Shown: positions 60,011 to 64,000 of the stretch, piece after piece
Layout: each line of letters begins with the position of its first letter
Numbering within the stretch: the stretch's first letter is position 1
Origin: Actinoplanes auranticolor
GTDB taxonomy: Bacteria > Actinomycetota > Actinomycetes > Mycobacteriales > Micromonosporaceae
Assembly (NCBI RefSeq): GCF_018332655.1
Contig: NZ_BOQL01000054.1
Location: 1 to 64,000, forward strand
Reading direction: 5' to 3'
DNA length: 64,000 nucleotides
The notes under the pieces: generated by a model
Databases searched by the model: none
The model's input: only the letters and a program-made list of their open reading frames with translations
What the model was told of the DNA's origin: nothing
Position numbers and translations under genes: made by a program

Positions 60011-60325
60011 TCAGTCACCGTCCACGTCGAAGCGGACGATCACGATCTCGTCGCCCGCCTGCAAATCCGGGTAGTAGTCGCGCAGGCCGAGGAGCACGTC
60101 GGCGGCGCCGGCGAAGCCGTCTTCCCGGGCTTCCTCGTCGGTGATGCTCCCGACCGGCTTGGCCACGGTGGAGGTGATGGAGCCCGGCAGGGAGATCTCG
60201 TCGTCGAACTCGAAGACCAACAGCGCCGGTCCGACCCGTACGGGATCCCGGAACCGCATGGTCACTCGCTTGCTGCCGTCGCGCACAGCCGGAAGGTGCG
60301 AGGCGCGGAACCGCAATCGCTGCAT
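60011..60325 (-). CDS. ASCH-domain protein
   Basis: A 104-residue PUA-like ASCH domain: MQRLRFRASHLPAVRDGSKRVTMRFRDP, then the core FEFDDE, DEEAREDGFAG, LRDYYPDLQAGDEIVIVRFD. ASCH proteins bind RNA or hydrolyse modified nucleosides (compare YqfB amidohydrolase). The ATG lies only ten bases past the 3' end of tRNA-Ala, without a ribosome site, so expression probably depends on the tRNA transcript and its 3' processing. Confidence 0.8.
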   Translation of the reverse strand: MQRLRFRASHLPAVRDGSKRVTMRFRDPVRVGPALLVFEFDDEISLPGSITSTVAKPVGSITDEEAREDGFAGAADVLLGLRDYYPDLQAGDEIVIVRFDVDGD

Positions 60326-60335
60326 GGTGGGTTTG

Positions 60336-60408
60336 TGGAGCCCAGGGGACTTGAACCCCTAACCCCCGCCTTGCAAAGGCGGTGCTCTGCCAGTTGAGCT
60401 AGGGCCCC
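60336..60408 (-). tRNA. tRNA-Ala (anticodon TGC)
   Basis: The acceptor stem GGGGCCC pairs with GGGCTCC, including the G3-U70 alanine identity pair. The anticodon loop TTTGCAA gives TGC, and the T arm is GGGGTTCAAGTCCCC-like. CCA is not encoded. It lies downstream of tRNA-Ile and the DLW-39 gene, as near gyrA in other actinobacteria. Confidence 0.97.
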
Positions 60409-60421
60409 CGGTAGGTGGGGC

Positions 60422-60550
60422 TCAGCGCAGGTCGGGCGCGGTGGTGGCCTCGTGCCACAGGGCGCGCTCGTCGCTGGAGGCCTTGACCCTCTTGACGACC
60501 AGGGCTGTCGCGCCGATGACGCCGGCAACGATCAGGAGCTTCTTCAGCAT
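60422..60550 (-). CDS. DLW-39 family small protein
   Basis: A 42-residue protein: hydrophobic N-terminal helix (MLKKLLIVAGVIGATALVV) then a charged tail with DERALWHEATTAPDLR, which contains the conserved D-x-LW pattern. It is typical of tiny DLW-39 proteins encoded between gyrA and the tRNA genes in actinobacteria; the function is unknown. It sits between tRNA-Ala and tRNA-Ile. Confidence 0.85.
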   Translation of the reverse strand: MLKKLLIVAGVIGATALVVKRVKASSDERALWHEATTAPDLR

Positions 60551-60591
60551 TGCTGGATCCCCTTACATCTGCGGCGGGAGGTGGTGCTTGG

Positions 60592-60665
60592 TGGGGCTAG
60601 CTGGAATCGAACCAGCGACCTCAGAGTTATCAGCTCTGCGCTCTAACCGACTGAGCTATAGCCCC
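60592..60665 (-). tRNA. tRNA-Ile (anticodon GAT)
   Basis: The acceptor GGGGCTA pairs with TAGCCCC, the D arm is AGCTCAGTCGGTTAGAGC, the anticodon loop CTGATAA gives GAT, and the T arm is GCTGGTTCGATTCCAGC. CCA is not encoded. Confidence 0.97.
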
Positions 60666-60765
60666 GTGACAGCGACACGAAGATTACCGTACCGCCTTGC
60701 GCTACCCAAAATTGGGGGCGGCCGCCGTGCCGGACACGGCGGCCGCAACCACAGTCACGGGTGGA

Positions 60766-61665
60766 TCAGTCGCGCTCGGCGAGCGTCAGCTCGACGCCGC
60801 CGACCAGGTCGGCACAGACGTTGTAGATGAACGCGCCCAGCGTGGCCAGCGCGGTGAAGAGCACCACGTTGACCGCGCCGATCAGCATCGACGTGCCGAT
60901 GACGCCCCAGGCGGTGATGCGGAAGCCACTGCCGGGCGCCGCGGCCTCGGTGCCGCCGCCGGTGGTGTTCACCAGGCTCTGCAGGCTGTTGTTGACCGTC
61001 TGCCAGACGCCCATGGCGTCGAGCGAGAGGTACAGCACCGAGGTGGCCACGACCACCACGATGAACAGGACCACCGACACGGCGAAGGCGAACTTCATCA
61101 CGGACCAGGGATCGATCCGCTTGAGGTTCAGCCGGGCCCGGCGGGGGCCACGCGCCGCGGCCGACGTCACCGTCGAGCGCGCGGAACGGACCGCCTCGGA
61201 GACCCGGGCCGCACCGACGGCGGCCGAGCCGCTGGCGGCGGCGTTGCCCGAAGGGCGCTTGGGGGCCTCAGCGGGGCGCTGGGGAGCCGTACCGGGCTTG
61301 GCCGGGGGCTGAACCCCGGTGCGCCCGGCCTGCCCGCCCTGAGCCACTGCTGCGGAACCGCCGCTCTTGCCCTTGGTGACGATCGGCACCGTGGCCGAGC
61401 CCTTGGCGACCGAAGGGCCCGCCGCCGGGGCGGCCGGTGGCCGCTTCTGCTCGGCCTGACCGTCACTGTCGGCGGGCGGCTCACCCGGCGGCGGGGCCAT
61501 GCCCGGCGCGCGGGTGAACTTCGGCTGGGACGGGGCATCGGCGGGTACCGCCGCGCGGCCGGCTCCCTCGCGTCCGGTCGGTGCGGCGCCGTCCTTCTTC
61601 GGCTCCGCGTCGACCGGAGATGCCGAGGATCCCGGGCCCCCCGACTTCGCCTGTGTCTCCGGCAT
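60766..61665 (-). CDS. DUF3566 transmembrane protein
   Basis: A 299-residue protein. Residues 1 to about 165 are Pro/Ala/Lys-rich and disordered. A conserved C-terminal DUF3566 domain with two membrane helices follows (LKRIDPWSVMKFAFAVSVVLFIVVVVATSVLYL and TSMLIGAVNVVLFTALATLGAFIYNV). It is found directly after gyrA in actinobacteria (Rv0007 in M. tuberculosis), with an envelope or division role suspected only. ATG 61665 follows the gyrA stop by three bases, so it is cotranscribed. Confidence 0.92.
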   Translation of the reverse strand: MPETQAKSGGPGSSASPVDAEPKKDGAAPTGREGAGRAAVPADAPSQPKFTRAPGMAPPPGEPPADSDGQAEQKRPPAAPAAGPSVAKGSATVPIVTKGKSGGSAAVAQGGQAGRTGVQPPAKPGTAPQRPAEAPKRPSGNAAASGSAAVGAARVSEAVRSARSTVTSAAARGPRRARLNLKRIDPWSVMKFAFAVSVVLFIVVVVATSVLYLSLDAMGVWQTVNNSLQSLVNTTGGGTEAAAPGSGFRITAWGVIGTSMLIGAVNVVLFTALATLGAFIYNVCADLVGGVELTLAERD

Positions 61666-61668
61666 CAA

Positions 61669-64000
61669 CTAGTCCTGTTCGTCAGGCTCGTCGGCATTGC
61701 GAGCAAGCGCCACGATGGTTACACCTTCTGGGAGGTCCATCAGCTTGACCCCCATTGTGTTCCGATCCCGCGTGCGCCGTACAGGCTTCACGGGAGTCCG
61801 GATGACACCACCATTGCTGGTGATGGCAAATAGTTCATCCTCCGGGTCGATCACGAGCGCTCCGACGAGCCCGCCACGACGCTCCGTGATCTTGGCCGTC
61901 AGCACACCCTTGCCGCCCCGGCCCTGCACCGGATACTCCTCGATCGGCGTCCGCTTCGCATACCCGCCGTTGGTCGCGACCAAAACGTCCATGCCCTCAC
62001 GAACCACCTCCATCGCGAGGAGTTCGTCCGCCTCGCTGAAGCGCATGCCGATCACGCCCGAGGTCGCCCGTCCCATCGGCCGCAGCGCCTCGTCGGTCGC
62101 GTTGAACCGGATGGCCTGAGCCTTCTTCGAGACCAGGAGCAGGTCGTTCTCCGGCGCGGCCAGCGTGGCGCCCACCAATTCGTCATCCTCCCGCAGGTTG
62201 ATGGCGATGATGCCACCGCTGCGGTTGGAGTCAAATTCCTCGAGGCGGGTCTTCTTCACGAGGCCATTCTTGGTGGCGAGCACAAGGTACGGCTCGACCC
62301 GGTAGTCCGGGATCTGGATGACCTGCGCGATGTGCTCGTCCGGAAGGAAGGCGAGCAGGTTGGCGACGTGCTGGCCCTTGGCGACGCGGTTGGCCTCGGG
62401 CAGCTCGTAGGCCTTCGCGCGGTAGACCCGGCCCTTGTTGGTGAAGAACAGGATCCACGAGTGCGTGGAGATCACGAAGAAGTGGCTGACGATGTCGTCC
62501 TGACGCAAGGATGCGCCGCTCACGCCCTTGCCGCCGCGCTTCTGCGAGCGGTACAGATCAACCTTCGTGCGCTTCGCGTAACCGGTTCGTGTGATCGTCA
62601 CCACAACGTCCTCGCGCGCGATGAGGTCCTCCATCGAGACCTCGCCGTCGAACGGGATGATCTGGGTCTTGCGGTCGTCGCCGAAGCGGGCCACGATCTC
62701 GGCCAGCTCGTCGGAGACGATCGCCCGCTGCCGCTCCGGCTTGGCCAGGATGTCCTTGAGGTCGGCGATCTCGATCTCGATGCGGGCCAGCTCGTCGACG
62801 ATCTTCTGCCGCTCCAGCGCCGCCAGGCGCCGCAGCTGCATGTCCAGGATCGCGGTGGCCTGGATCTCGTCGACGTCGAGCAGCTGCATCAGGCCCTGGC
62901 GGGAATCCTCGACGGTGGGCGAGCGCCGGATCAGGGCGATCACCTCGTCTAGCATGTCCAGCGCCTTGACCAGGCCGCGCAGGATGTGCGCGCGTTCCTC
63001 GGCCTTGCGCAGGCGGTAGGCCGTGCGCCGGCGGATGACGTCGATCTGGTGGTCGACGTAGTGCCGGATGAACTGGGCCAGGTTGAGCGTGCGCGGCACC
63101 CCGTCGACCAGCGCCAGCATGTTGGCGCCGAAGGTCTCCTGCAGCTGGGTGTGCTTGTAGAGGTTGTTCAGCACGACCTTGGCGACCGCGTCGCGCTTGA
63201 GGACCAGGATCAACCGCATTCCGGTACGCCCGGAGGACTCGTCCCGGATGTCGGCGATCCCGGTGAGCTTGCCCTCCTTGACCAGCTCGGCGACCCGCTC
63301 GGCGAGGTTGTCGGGGTTCACCTGGTACGGCAGCTCGGTGACGACCAGGCACGGCCGGCCCCGGGCGTCCTCCTCGACCTCGACCACCGCGCGCATCCGG
63401 ATCGAACCCCGGCCGGTGCGGTAGGCGTCCTGAATCGCCTGCTGACCGACGATCAGGCCGCGGGTGGGGAAGTCGGGTCCCTTGACGATGCCCAGGATCG
63501 CCTCGAGCGTGGTGGCCTCGTCGGCCTCCGGGTTGTCGAGATACCACTGGACGGCGGCGGCGATCTCGCGCAGGTTGTGCGGCGGAATCTTGGTCGCCAT
63601 CCCGACCGCGATGCCCTCGGAGCCGTTGACCAGCAGGTTCGGGAACCGCGCGGGCAGGATCGTGGGCTCCTTGGCCCGGCCGTCGTAGTTGTCCTGCATG
63701 TCGACGGTGTCCTCGTCGATGTCCCGCAGCATTTCCATGGCCAGCGGCGAGAGCTTCGACTCGGTGTAGCGCATGGCGGCGGGCGGGTCGTTGCCCGGCG
63801 AGCCGAAGTTGCCGTTGCCGTCGATCAGCGGGTAGCGCAGCGACCACGGCTGGCCCATCCGGACCAGGGCGTCGTAGATCGAGGAGTCACCGTGCGGGTG
63901 GTAGTTACCCATGACGTCACCGACGACGCGGGCGCACTTGACGTAGCCGCGGTCGGGGCGGAAGCCGGCGTCGTACATCGCGTACAGGATCTTGCGGTGC
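61669..64000 (-). CDS. gyrA: DNA gyrase subunit A (5' end outside the window)
   Basis: At least 776 residues of GyrA; the first roughly 65-70 codons lie beyond the right edge. The catalytic Tyr is in AAMRYTESKLSP. The quinolone-determining region reads NYHPHGDSSIYDALVRMGQPW, with Ser at the E. coli Ser83 position and Asp at Asp87. The C-terminal beta-pinwheel has the GyrA box QKRGGKG and a second QGRGGKG. With gyrB it introduces negative supercoils. gyrB and the origin should lie further right. Confidence 0.98.
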   Translation of the reverse strand, partial: HRKILYAMYDAGFRPDRGYVKCARVVGDVMGNYHPHGDSSIYDALVRMGQPWSLRYPLIDGNGNFGSPGNDPPAAMRYTESKLSPLAMEMLRDIDEDTVDMQDNYDGRAKEPTILPARFPNLLVNGSEGIAVGMATKIPPHNLREIAAAVQWYLDNPEADEATTLEAILGIVKGPDFPTRGLIVGQQAIQDAYRTGRGSIRMRAVVEVEEDARGRPCLVVTELPYQVNPDNLAERVAELVKEGKLTGIADIRDESSGRTGMRLILVLKRDAVAKVVLNNLYKHTQLQETFGANMLALVDGVPRTLNLAQFIRHYVDHQIDVIRRRTAYRLRKAEERAHILRGLVKALDMLDEVIALIRRSPTVEDSRQGLMQLLDVDEIQATAILDMQLRRLAALERQKIVDELARIEIEIADLKDILAKPERQRAIVSDELAEIVARFGDDRKTQIIPFDGEVSMEDLIAREDVVVTITRTGYAKRTKVDLYRSQKRGGKGVSGASLRQDDIVSHFFVISTHSWILFFTNKGRVYRAKAYELPEANRVAKGQHVANLLAFLPDEHIAQVIQIPDYRVEPYLVLATKNGLVKKTRLEEFDSNRSGGIIAINLREDDELVGATLAAPENDLLLVSKKAQAIRFNATDEALRPMGRATSGVIGMRFSEADELLAMEVVREGMDVLVATNGGYAKRTPIEEYPVQGRGGKGVLTAKITERRGGLVGALVIDPEDELFAITSNGGVIRTPVKPVRRTRDRNTMGVKLMDLPEGVTIVALARNADEPDEQD

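Overview
The window is high-GC (roughly 70 percent) actinobacterial chromosome. Gene content and order point to the Micromonosporaceae, most like Actinoplanes. Evidence for this: GTG starts are common; a dCTP deaminase of the bifunctional actinobacterial type, CrgA, DUF881, class E sortase, DLW-39 and DUF3566 proteins are present; a Ser/Thr kinase cell-wall operon is arranged as in Mycobacterium tuberculosis next to trpG and crgA; and the right edge is gyrA followed by DUF3566, tRNA-Ile and tRNA-Ala. A perfect parS palindrome at 56977-56990 agrees with an origin-proximal position. The genus is an inference.

Layout. 1-3100: dcd and a PPOX-fold gene share a spacer with a LexA-type box, then tRNA-Gly(CCC), a decayed tyrosine integrase and one lower-GC cargo gene: the relic of an integrative element. 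3100-10500: hypothetical genes, two coupled CNNM/CBS (CorC-like) membrane proteins, a GPP34 protein and a large membrane Fe-S oxidoreductase resembling EtfD. 10560-24000: the cell division and wall block: crgA, DUF881, sortase, a small membrane protein and a trpG-type amidotransferase on one side, and the operon fhaA-fhaB-pstP-rodA-pbpA-pknA-pknB on the other. 24145-27400: tRNA-Leu(CAG) and a coupled sugar epimerase/WecG-TagA glycosyltransferase pair. 27400-35750: a hypothetical gene, an Xre/DUF397 regulator pair, a single-PASTA membrane protein, a glutamate-cysteine-ligase-like enzyme and a divergent YceI/MarR pair. 35989-38448: an AfsR/SARP-style HTH-NTPase-TPR regulator.

38560-47290 holds acyl-CoA catabolism genes split into two operons (carboxyltransferase plus acyl-CoA dehydrogenase; TetR regulator plus biotin carboxylase plus HMG-CoA lyase). 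They surround a five-repeat chaplin-like surface protein and a second secreted protein. Both operons carry the same 14-bp palindromic site, so the TetR protein probably controls both and itself.

47290-64000: a TPR protein coupled to an HSP90 homologue, VanZ-like protein, rhodanese sulfurtransferase, an SGNH-hydrolase remnant, prolyl-tRNA synthetase, CBS protein, SufE, DsbA-like oxidoreductase, parS, GNAT, YbaK-type editing protein, Nudix hydrolase, an orphan HTH protein, an ASCH protein, tRNA-Ala, DLW-39 protein, tRNA-Ile, DUF3566 and the 3' part of gyrA. A recurring trait is leaderless starts: a -10 hexamer of type TANNNT lies 6-7 bases before the start codon of at least eight genes.
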